Assembly (NCBI GenBank): GCA_023101885.1
Contig: JALPQD010000006.1
Location: 16,330,085 to 16,394,084 of the forward strand
From: Typhlomys cinereus
Taxonomy: Eukaryota > Chordata > Mammalia > Rodentia > Platacanthomyidae
Direction: 5' to 3'
Length of the DNA: 64,000 bases
The notes under the pieces are model-generated. The model searched no databases and was not told the origin of the DNA. It saw only the letters and a program-made list of their open reading frames with translations. The position numbers were made by a program, and so were the translations under genes. Every line of letters starts with the position of its first letter. Position 1 is the stretch's first letter. This document shows positions 47,511 through 55,790 of this stretch, piece by piece.

Positions 47511-48581
47511 TTATACTTGCCTTCTGTTCTCCTGGATATGCCTGTTTTTTTCTTCACGCTTGAGTATCATTTCTAGCATTTTTTGAAGGCCTGGTTTGGT
47601 GGCCATGTATCCCTTAAAGTTGTCTTTGTGTTGGAAAATTTTTCTTTCTCCCACGATCATGACTGATAGTTTTGCAGGGTAAATCAGCCTGGGTTGACAT
47701 TTTTGCTCATTCAATACTTGAAGTATGTCTCTCCAAGCTCTTCTTGCTTTTACTGTTTCAACTGAGAAGTCATTTGTTATTTTAATAGGTTAACTTTTAA
47801 AAGTGACTTGTTTTTTCTCCCTTGAAGCTCTCAGCACCAGTTCTTTATCTTGAATGTGGAGTGTTTTGACTATTATTTGCCGTGGCGAGCTTCTGTTTTG
47901 GTCGTATCTGTTTGGGGTGCGGAATGCCTCTTGTCTATGGATTGGCCTCTCTTTTTTTAGATGAGGAAAGTTTTCCTTGATGATCGTTTGAAAAATTTCC
48001 TCAGGGGTGGTATTTTGAGATTCTTGCTCTGGTATTCCATGAATATGCATGTTAGGCTTCTTCAGGGTGTCCCATACCTCTTGGATATTTCTCTCAAGTA
48101 TCTTTTTGGCTTTAACAACCTCTTCCATTGAGCTGGTTAGTACTCCCACTTTATCTTCAAGGTCTGAAATTCTGTTTTCTGCTTCATTAGTTCTGTTGAT
48201 AAGACTCTCTGTGGCATTCTGGGTTGAAGATAACTTGTCTTGTAGCTCAGTTTTCAACTCTGCTTGAGTCTGTTTTAATTGCTCCATGCCAGTTTTTGTT
48301 TCTTGCACTGTTTTTCTCAACTTCTCCAAATGTCTGTTGTGTTCCTCTTCAAAGTGATTGATTCGATTATGTAATTCCTCCCCGATTTCCTCTTTCATAG
48401 TATTGAACATGGTAATGATCATATTTTGAAAGTCGTTATCCTGGGTCAGGCTTTCTTGGCCTTTTTCCGTGGGTTTGTTCTGGTTGGAGTCTAACATTAT
48501 GGGATTAATTTCTTCAGTGGGAAATTTGTTTACTTGAGTGTTGCTTCTCATGGATTTGCACTTTGACTTTGGCATTGTCAT
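47511..48581 (-). pseudogene. L1 ORF1 (RNA-binding chaperone), one nonsense codon
   Basis: ORF1p coats L1 RNA as a trimer. The start MTMPKSKCKSMRSNTQ lies just after the 5' UTR. Residues about 60-150 form a heptad-rich coiled coil (EEIGEELHNRI to RISDLEDKVGVL). An RRM-like part follows (NMHIHGIPEQE, RQIIVKTLHIQDKELVLRAS), then the C-terminal domain. One in-frame TAA at 47790-47792, after KQVTFKS, interrupts it. The same frame continues (PIKITNDFS, ARRAWRDILQVLNEQK, CQPRLIYPAKLS) to 47511. Total length is 356 residues, normal for rodent ORF1p. As it stands, a 263-residue protein without the C-terminal domain would be made. Confidence 0.93.
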
Positions 48582-48599
48582 TTTAACTCTTAAGATCTT

Positions 48600-48972
48600 T
48601 CAATTTCACTAAACTGAATTACTTGGCCTGGGGTTCTGGGGGTGGGCAGGGACAGAGCTTACCTAGGTCGCAGGTGAGGCCCGGCTGGACCAGACCAGCG
48701 GAGCCGGGTGGGGAAAGGGAGGATGGGGGCGTCGGCGTGGAGCTATTTAACCCGTGGGGAGCTGGGGCGGGGCCCGGGCACAGGGGGAGGACCTCCTCGT
48801 CCCTCGGCCCTGCGCGTGGCTCCGGCTGGATTGTGGGGTAGGAGCTGGGTCCCTTGAGCTGACCTGGGGTTCTGGTGGGCAGGCGCCGGTGGAGCTTACC
48901 TAGGTCGTGGAGTGAGGCCCGGTTGGATCATGCCCGCGGGCGTCCCGATCCACTGGCGGAGTGGGTGGGGTA
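48600..48972 (-). promoter_or_regulatory. L1 5' UTR with about 1.5 promoter monomers
   Basis: GC- and CpG-rich island in AT-rich DNA. 'cctggggttctgg' plus 'gggcagg', 'gagcttacctaggtcg' and 'gtgaggcccgg' occur twice, from 48627 and from 48863, a period of 236 bp. That is one full and one partial tandem monomer, as in mouse-type L1 promoters. The plus-strand frame 48623-48841 is a shadow. Confidence 0.85.
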
Positions 48973-49690
48973 AAAAAAAAAGTGTGAGATAATGTTTTAA
49001 AGAAATTTTTAAAAAAATTTTATTATCTCCGCTCATACTTTTTTTTTTTAATTTTTTAGGTTTTAAAGAACTTTTAACTTGAATTTCTCTGATGGTTGAG
49101 ACTGTTCTCTAGCCATTGGTATTTATTCTTTTGAGAACTATCTGTTCAGTTCATTGGCCTGTTCATTGATGGGTAGTTTTTGTTTTTCTGTGTTTAATTT
49201 TATAGGCCTTAATGTAATCCACATATTGACTCACTTTGTAAGTTACAGCTGGAAAAAGATTTCTTCTAGTTGTATGGGACTTCTTTCTACTCTGATGCAT
49301 CTCTTTCGCTTTGCAACACTTTATATTCCTTGTAATCCCATTTGCAAATACTTGAGGCTATTTCCTATGCTATTGGAGTTGTATTCAGAAATTTCTTGTG
49401 TACACCTTTATGGTTCTCACCTCTTTTCTGTAGCAGTTTCAGTGACTCCAACTTTAAATCGAGGTTTTGATGCATTATGAGCTGATCTTTGTGCAGGATG
49501 AAAGATGGGTGGGTCCAATTATTTTCGTCCTTTTACAAGTGGATATACAATTTTGTCAGAGTCATTACTAAATAAGCTGACTTATTTCCAGTGTGTGCTT
49601 TTGACATTTTGTCAAATTAGGTACTCATAGATATATGACCTTATCTTTGAGTCTTCTCTTATGTTTTACATATCTGATATATAGGCATAT

Positions 49691-50194
49691 AGTCTTAAGA
49701 TGTCACTTAGTAAGGTAGAGTAGAACTTTGTTCTTCATTCTCTTCCTTTACCGTTTGTCCTCTTCCTCTTCTACTCCTCCTTCTATTCCTCCACATTAAT
49801 TTTTCTCTTCCTCCTCCTAATCCTCTGCTTATTCCTCCTCCTTTTCCCCATTGTACTCATTCTGATCATCTCCCTCCTCTTGTATATTCCTGGTCCCTGG
49901 CAATTAACATTTTCATACTGAGTATTATAAATTTAGCTCCTTCAAATTAGTATAAATATTCATATTATGTGAGCTATATATTATTTTCTGAAACAAGTCA
50001 TTCATATAAAACTCATTTTTAGGATACTTACAAAAATTTATGAAAACTATGAAATTATTAGCTGAATATTCAAGGCAGGAATACGTATCAGGAAAGTGAA
50101 GTAGTAAATTGTTTAAAGTTCAGGCTACTGTGATTGATAATTTCTGGGAGATTTTCAGGTATCTATATTAAACTGAAGATTTTTGGATTTTAAT
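49691..50194. repeat. Pyrimidine-rich low-complexity tract and unique flank
   Basis: 49735-49885 is strongly C/T-biased ('cctcttcctcttctactcct'), with the plus strand nearly pyrimidine-only in parts. The remainder is unremarkable. Confidence 0.7.
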
Positions 50195-50320
50195 CCATTC
50201 AGCAGATATTAACAAATGTGTCTATGCTTTGCTGGGTGCAAGAGGCTGACAATAAGAAAAGATATTCTCTGTAATTGAGCTTACTCTATAGTGAAACAGG
50301 CAATTTTGAGAAAAGAAAAA
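50195..50320 (-). repeat. L2 or related LINE relic, antisense 3' end
   Basis: 'ttcagcagatattaacaaat' and 'gctgggtgcaagaggctga' with 'attgagcttactctatagtg' match the antisense L2 order (ttcaacaaatatttattgag, ctaggcactggggata, ggagcttacattctagtg). Confidence 0.5.
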
Positions 50321-50854
50321 TCTATTTGGAAAAGAAGGCAGTAAACACCAGGTGTCAATAGGTAAGTCAATAAAGTAATGTCAGATCTCCGAAATAGGAC
50401 TCTTAAATACTAAAACAGGCCACTGTCACAAAAGTTCCCAGTGATACTGATTTTGGCAGACAATTTGATTTTGTCTCCTATGATATCCTGAAAAATAGAT
50501 GGTGAAATGTGACCTTTGGTTCTAATTACACTTGAAAAAGTTCTTTCCTGCTCAACATTCAATAACATCAAATTTGCAGGTGTCACAATGTGAAAGCAAT
50601 ATCCTATACGGCAGAGGACAGGAGTCAGACTCAGAATAATTTTGGCAGGTTGAAATGCTGCTCAGAAAGCAACAAGACAATATGTAGATGGAGAAAACAT
50701 GCAGTTCTGTATCTAGGAATGGGAAAATGTTGCTAAAAACGGGAACCACAGAACCCTAACCACAGGGAGAAGAAAGATGATTAATTAGACCTTCATCTGA
50801 AAAGGAAACATGTTCATTATGGCCACCATAGAAAATAGCCTGTGAAAATGGCTA
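50321..50854. other. Unique sequence, no gene seen
   Basis: The minus-strand frame 50552-50749 has no recognisable domain. Confidence 0.4.
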
Positions 50855-51070
50855 AACCAAAAGAGCCTAGTTCAGATCGCCAAATCCTACCTAAAAATGC
50901 TGGCTCTTAATGAGGTGAGCTTGCAATTCTGGCCTGGAGGGTGGGACCTTGGAAACCCCACAGCAAAGCGATAAAGAACAATTCAGGATGATTCTCAGTG
51001 TCACCCTGCAGCCTCCACTGGAACACATACTCAAGTATCCTCTTGCACACACATATCAGACACAAATATG
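50855..51070 (+). repeat. Old ID-headed SINE, older subfamily
   Basis: 'agttcagatcgccaaatcct', 'aaaaatgctggctcttaatg', 'gcaattctggcctggagggt', 'aacaattcaggatgattctc' and 'gtcaccctgcagcctcca' match the 51245 copy block for block. The A-box region is decayed ('gaaaatggctaaaccaaaag'). Confidence 0.65.
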
Positions 51071-51244
51071 ACAGTCAAACTTTGGGAAAACATTCAAAAA
51101 GCATAGTCTAGAGGTGGCAACGGGATGACAACAGCATACAAAAGAAGGTATTCAATTCAATGAAAACAGAGCAACTTTTAAATACATCTGAAAATATGTC
51201 AGAAATTGCATGGATACTAGTTAAGATAATTTTAAAAAGATGAC

Positions 51245-51500
51245 TATAGGGCTGAAAAGGGGTCTCAAGGGTCAAGCTTCTTCCTCACAAGCAGAAAAGT
51301 CTGAATTACATGGGATCTCAGATCCTGTGTAAAAATATTGGGTAGAAATGGCTGCAGCCTGCATCTCTGGCCCTGGAAAGCAAAGCTCTGGGAAACTCCA
51401 GAGCAGAGCACAAAAAAGAACAATCCGGGATGATTCCTTATGTAACCCTTGGGCTTCCACAGAAATATATATTATACACACACACACACACACACTTGCA
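51245..51500 (+). repeat. Old ID-headed SINE, older subfamily, best copy
   Basis: Head 'atagggctgaaaaggggtct' and 'caagcttcttcctcacaagc'; B-box region 'tacatgggatctcagatcc'; body 'gcagcctgcatctctggccc', which parallels 'gcggcctgcgtttctggtcc' of the young copies; then a subfamily-specific end ('caatccgggatgattcctta') and a CA tail (51477-51494). Minus-strand frame 51272-51493 is a shadow. Confidence 0.75.
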
Positions 51501-51821
51501 CATGCAAAAATTTGACTCCAAAATATTGATGATATCCATACTTAAATAGTTATAGTTTTTAATATACTTAGAATTTTATAGTAAAAATGTTGAGAAATGG
51601 TTGATATAATTTATATGGCAATCTAAATATCAAAAGTAACCAATTAGGAATAATCCCATGTTGGTCTGCATCTGTGTGTATGTGTGAATTTCTTATATCT
51701 ATGAAAGATTAATGCATTGGAAAACTTCAACTTTTTTTCTTAAAGTGGGGAGAAGAGGGAAGAAATTTTTAAGCTTTGTTCTTTTGTATCATTTGACTTT
51801 TTCTAGAGTAAATGTGTGTAT

Positions 51822-51826
51822 ATATG

Positions 51827-51866
<40 letters not shown>
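51822..51866 (+). repeat. Compound (TA)n(GA)n microsatellite
   Basis: A TA run with a GT interruption passes directly into a GA run. A young SINE starts about 50 bp further on. The frame 51712-51984 through it is chance. Confidence 0.95.
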
Positions 51867-51867
<1 letters not shown>

Positions 51868-51913
51868 TTTTTGAACTTTCAAAATAGAAATTTTAATATA
51901 TTTGCTCTTTTTT

Positions 51914-52182
51914 CAATTTTTTTATTATTTATTGAATTGTGCATGTGTGCATGTGTGCACACGTGTGTGTATGTGTGTGTGTAGAACCACCATGGACCGC
52001 CTCCACCTCCTCCTTGTTCCTCTGCTCTGGGATTCACAGGCTCGGCCCTACCCAGACTAGAAACGCAGGCCGCCCCCACTTCCACCTATACTTGGGGTCA
52101 ATACTTGGGGTTTAGGATCCGAACTCAGGATCTTCTGCTTGCAAGGCAGAGGCTTAACCCCTGAGCCACCTCTCCAGCCCCC
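51914..52182 (-). mobile_element. Young ID-headed SINE, antisense, with internal duplication
   Basis: Antisense head at 52154-52182 ('taacccctgagccacctctc' then 'cagccccc'), GC-rich body, GT linker (51945-51980) and T-rich tail. Flanking tttgctctttttt (51901-51913) and tttggtctttttt (52188-52200) are a probable TSD. The body has lost part of the usual gaattcggg block and carries a local duplication ('atacttggggtcaatacttg', about 52088). Confidence 0.85.
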
Positions 52183-52200
52183 ATACCTTTGGTCTTTTTT

Positions 52201-53244
52201 AAAGCATATAACATTTGTCCATTTCTTGATTGTGTGACTGTAGAATCCAAGCACAAGTATGAAAAACAGGAAGCAATGACTGATCTTCACAATCTAGTGT
52301 CAGAGACTAAGTAGATAAACACATGAAGAGAGATGGGAAAGCAGAATATGTGGGACTGCTGCCTGTTTTACTTGTTTTCACTCATCACAATAGATGTAAG
52401 TAACACGTTTTTGCATGAAACGGCTTCTTCCATGTTTTAGACATTCACACACTATTTCTCCTTGCCCAGCATATTCCACTTCCTCTTGTTAAACTGGACT
52501 CCTATTTGAGACTTCACTTTCCCATTAATTCCCTAAAACTATGTCATTCTTTCTCTTAGCACATGATATGGTAACTAATGAAACTATGTATTTCTTTTAG
52601 GAGTGTTTGCTATCAAAGTCCTCCATGCTAAAAAGAGTATTTTCTCTTCATGATAAATGGGTAACTAGAGAAGTCAATGGCAAACTCGATGGATTCCATA
52701 GATGTTTCCAAGCAAATGTAGTTTCAAATTTGCTACATATATAGGTACGGAATGATGCTGATGGTTCCATGCAGGAATGAATAGGCCTGTACATGCAGTG
52801 TCACAAAAAAGTAAGACAAGTTTTAGGAAGCACAAGGAAGAAGGTATTTGACCCTGGTAGAAGGCAATGAAACCTTCCAATATAAAGTGCATAGAAGTAA
52901 AGGACAAATAGCAGCAAATTCATCTCTGATTTCTTTGTCTTTCCCTCACTTATGCTCTTTGATCTTATTCTTTGTGCATCTTTTTGTCTTATTACTTTCT
53001 CTGAAAGCAGAATGTCAGCTTAACTAGCGCTAAATTAACTGTGGCCTTGAGCATGCGAGATGGTCATCCCCTCCAGGAAAAATCTGCTGTTGTACCTCTT
53101 GGCAGATTAAACTTGGCTTTGAGCGTCTCTATAGAATAGACAGCACAAGCAATAACAGATTCTTTGATAGCACTGTGCCCATGCTATGCACTGCCAGGAA
53201 CTTTCAAGGACTCCTCTGTTCACAGCCGGCACACCCATTATTCT
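52201..53244. other. Unique sequence, no gene seen
   Basis: No convincing repeat. Frames such as 52674-52907 (minus) have no recognisable domain. Confidence 0.4.
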
Positions 53245-53565
53245 ACTTAAGATTCATTCAGTAAGCATTTATTAAATGCCTCCCAGGTACCAAGCACTGG
53301 GTTTTAGCAATAAAGGTCCCTGTGCTAATGGAACTCAAGGTCTACTGGAACAACAAATAAAAATAAGCAAGCAAATGAACTTAAAAATGCTGTAAAGCTC
53401 TGCAAGTGAACAGTGAAGCAAATAACAGTGGTGTTATAAGTGTTCACTGGGTGGGGAAGGGGAAGAGGTGATGTTCCAGTCAACACCTTCAAAGATGAGA
53501 TAGTTAAGTCATGAATAGTGATAGAAAGATTTCCAGGTAGAGGCAGCAATGTGTGAGAGGCCAGA
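53245..53565 (-). repeat. L2-type LINE relic, antisense 3' end
   Basis: 'ttcagtaagcatttattaaa', 'tgcctcccaggtaccaagca' and 'ctgtgctaatggaactcaag' are the antisense L2 3' end. The block continues with 'ttaaaaatgctgtaaagctc', 'gaagaggtgatgttccagtc' and 'gatttccaggtagaggcagc', as in the upstream L2 3' region. The best preserved L2 in the window. Confidence 0.65.
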
Positions 53566-54113
53566 TAGAGAACAGCATAAGATATTTGTGTACATGAAAA
53601 TAATCACTCTGTGACTTTCTCTCTATTGATAGTAGAAATATATCAGTGGTTATAACATTTCTCTTTTCTCTTCAAAATGATTCAAAACAACTGCTAAATG
53701 TTGGCCTGCTATTTTTTTTATTTTATCACAACTGCATCATTCCTTTACACTTTCTTTAGCGGTTTGGAAGATTAGTTCTATAACTTATATTTTAGATGTT
53801 ATCTTTACACATGTGAAGGGGAAGCTTACAGCACACATAGATTGATACAGCTGTCAAAAACTCGGGGCTATTTACCATTAGCGCGATTGAGGTTGTTCCT
53901 TGGAATGATGGAACATTTGTGCTTAAATGTGTCCCTGGATTCCTAGTATACTTCACCTAATATCTAAGTCCTTTCACAGTACAAAACTCTGTGTATCTAG
54001 ATCCTTGTTCCACTGCAAATGCACTACTGCTTTAGTAAGTTGATGGGCTGCCACGTTCATCTATATGTGCATTATGGGTATTTTTGAATTGCAGTTCTCT
54101 TGCCTATATGGCA
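53566..54113. other. Unique sequence, no gene seen
   Basis: Nothing recognised in this stretch. Confidence 0.4.
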
Positions 54114-54652
54114 ACTTATGTGGGAGGCCAACTGTTAAAAATCACACTTCCATTATTATTTAGATGTTAAAATAATATTTAATCAGAGTCATCTACTTAA
54201 CTCAATGTCCAGATACTATGAGTATGTATAGGGAACAGTGGGCATAAAATACTACCTGGTTTTGATATATTCCTAATGAAGAAACTGACAGATACTAGGA
54301 AGAGCTCCTTAGGGTTTCAACTCTGTTTGGACATTAGAAAAGAAAACCTCACTTGTCCTGGATAATTGTGGTGTTGTCATACCTAAAGTAGAAAAGAAGA
54401 TGGGCTGGATTTTCTTTCAAGAAATCTCTGAGATAAAAAAGTTAAGGGTATCCAATAGTTTTTACTAGATAGCAAGTTGGACCAGAAAAATGAGATTAGA
54501 AACACGTCAATTAATGATTCCTTATAGATATTAATTGGATTAGGAATTAAGAGGAAGAAGATAAGCATACTATTTCTACAGTTATTAGTTTTAATATCTA
54601 AATACTGATGGAAGTCTGATTTTTAACAGTTGACCTCCCACATAAGGAGCAT
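54114..54652. repeat. Imperfect inverted repeat, arms of about 60 bp
   Basis: The left arm 54114-54177 begins cttatgtgggaggccaactg. The right arm 54586-54652, read on the minus strand, begins cttatgtgggaggtcaactg. Homology continues through 'ttaaaaatca', 'acttccat' and 'atttagat' to 'taaaa'. About 410 bp separates the arms. Could be the termini of an old nonautonomous DNA element or two opposed copies of an unknown repeat; I do not recognise the family. Confidence 0.65.
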
Positions 54653-54699
54653 TCAAAGTAACACTGAAACACCCATCCATGAGTCACTAAAGTAATTTT

Positions 54700-55790
54700 A
54701 AGAACACATCAACAGTGAGATACATGGGCATCAGAACCAGACAAAGCAGTGTGTAGTAGTGTAGTAGGGGGCAGCATTACAGGGAGAAGGCCAGCCACAA
54801 TATGGAAGCAATGAAATGCTGGTGGTGAGTCTTTCCAAGTAGGATGATATAAGGCATAAAAGAGCTGATGGAAGCACAGGATGGAGCCTAAGATGGCAAT
54901 AGCATCCTGGAAAGAATCTGCTTGCTGGCATGGGAAGTATATTGTTAGCCAAGCAAGGGATAGCTCAATGGAAAACATCTAAATCAGGTCAAGCCAGCCC
55001 TCTGGCAGCTTGGCCAGCCAGTCAGTAGGGCAGTTACAGCAGATCCAAAGGCAGAATCCGTATATCCAATGGAACATAAAATGGACAATGCCTGCAGTAT
55101 AGGTTTAACAGAAGCCACCAACTGGCAAGGGGGATAGATTTGAGCAGAACAGGAGAGTAGTGAGTGAATGCCAATAGATGTGATTTGAACTGTGCCAACT
55201 GAGCAGACTGGTCTCTGAGGAAATATCAGCTTCTACCTGACCAAGAGTCCTACAGCACTGTGAGAACTGCAGACACACAGCCAAGTGTGGTGGGGCAAGG
55301 ATCATGGCAGTAAGTATGCAGCATGCCCAGGGAGGAACTAAGCTACTGCCGTGAGAGACATCAACCACCACTGTCATGCCCTGTGTGATATCCAAGGGCA
55401 GCCTGAAGACCTGGGAGAACTTTGCATGCAGGATTGGAGGTTCAAGCTCCCTCTTCCACAATCTAAATGTCCTTGGATGCAACCTCTGATATGTTTTAAA
55501 ACTCACTCTTGCTCATCCAGAAACTGTAGGTTTCTATCTCCCCAATTTTAGATCTGACATTAGAAATGTGGTGACAGTCTTCCGTAATAACACCCAAGTT
55601 TATTTGAGTTTCTGGAAGATACAGCCATTTCAGGAATTCTGGCTTTATCTTCCTCCTTGATGAATATGACTTGACCGGAATTTTCTTACACTCTGAGAGC
55701 CTGGTCCACTCCAAGAGCCTGGACCACTCTCCATCACCTGCAGCCAGAGCATCCTTTCCCAGAACTTCCATCAACTCTCCAAGCACAAAA
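54700..55790 (-). other. Unrecognised block with several open frames, possible gene relic
   Basis: Minus-strand frames 55496-55786 (96 aa), 55105-55506 (133 aa) and 54709-54978 (89 aa) follow each other in one direction across about 1.1 kb of less AT-rich sequence. The last is hydrophobic. None matches a family I recognise. They do not join without stops, and no A-tail, promoter or splice support is seen. It may be a decayed processed pseudogene, an unknown repeat or chance. Confidence 0.2.

Larger units (their letters stand above)
46996..48983 (-). mobile_element. Young L1 with intact ends but internal ORF2 deletion
   Basis: On the minus strand: 5' UTR (48972 to about 48600), ORF1 (48581-47511), 50-bp spacer, ORF2 start (47460 to about 47169), then directly the G-rich 3' UTR, terminus, AATAAA and A-rich tail (to 46996). 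A 10-bp TSD with one difference flanks it: gtgagatgat (46986-46995) and gtgagataat (48984-48993). About 2.0 kb remains where a full element would be several kb. Most of ORF2 and the first part of the 3' UTR are missing. It lies inside the second unit of a tandem duplication. Confidence 0.92.
46457..49250. repeat. About 400-bp tandem duplication, second unit split by L1
   Basis: Unit 1 is 46457-46853. Unit 2 is 46854-46995 plus 48984-49250 once the L1 and one TSD are removed. Shared text includes 'gattttcatactggctcccc' (46465, 46863), 'agccattggtatttattctt' (46715, 49112) and 'gacucactttgtaagttaca'-type text (in DNA, gactcactttgtaagttaca). Both units carry the tiny L1 insertion described below. 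Units differ at only a few positions by eye. Confidence 0.85.
46090..49690 (-). mobile_element. Old L1 LINE, antisense, host of the nested insertions
   Basis: Plus-strand text is antisense L1: ORF2 end and 3' region at 46110-46996 ('gaagctaggatctgcataca', 'gtagggtcatatggaagaag', 'ctggctccccaagtttacat') and earlier ORF2 at 48984-49690 ('aatttctctgatggttgaga', 'atcgaggttttgatgcatta', 'gtgcaggatgaaagatggg'). The original order is kept except for a tandem duplication (46457-46853 repeated) and a young L1 at 46996-48983. It is heavily decayed, so no frames survive. Confidence 0.8.

Noticed and set aside
48049..48267. Plus-strand 72-aa frame
   Set aside because: Antisense shadow of L1 ORF1.
48623..48841. 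Plus-strand 72-aa GC-rich frame, looks like a CpG-island gene start
   Set aside because: It is the antisense of the L1 5' UTR monomers.
55105..55506. Longest nonrepeat frame (133 aa, minus) as a gene
   Set aside because: No known family, no neighbouring exon signals. Kept only as part of a low-confidence block.
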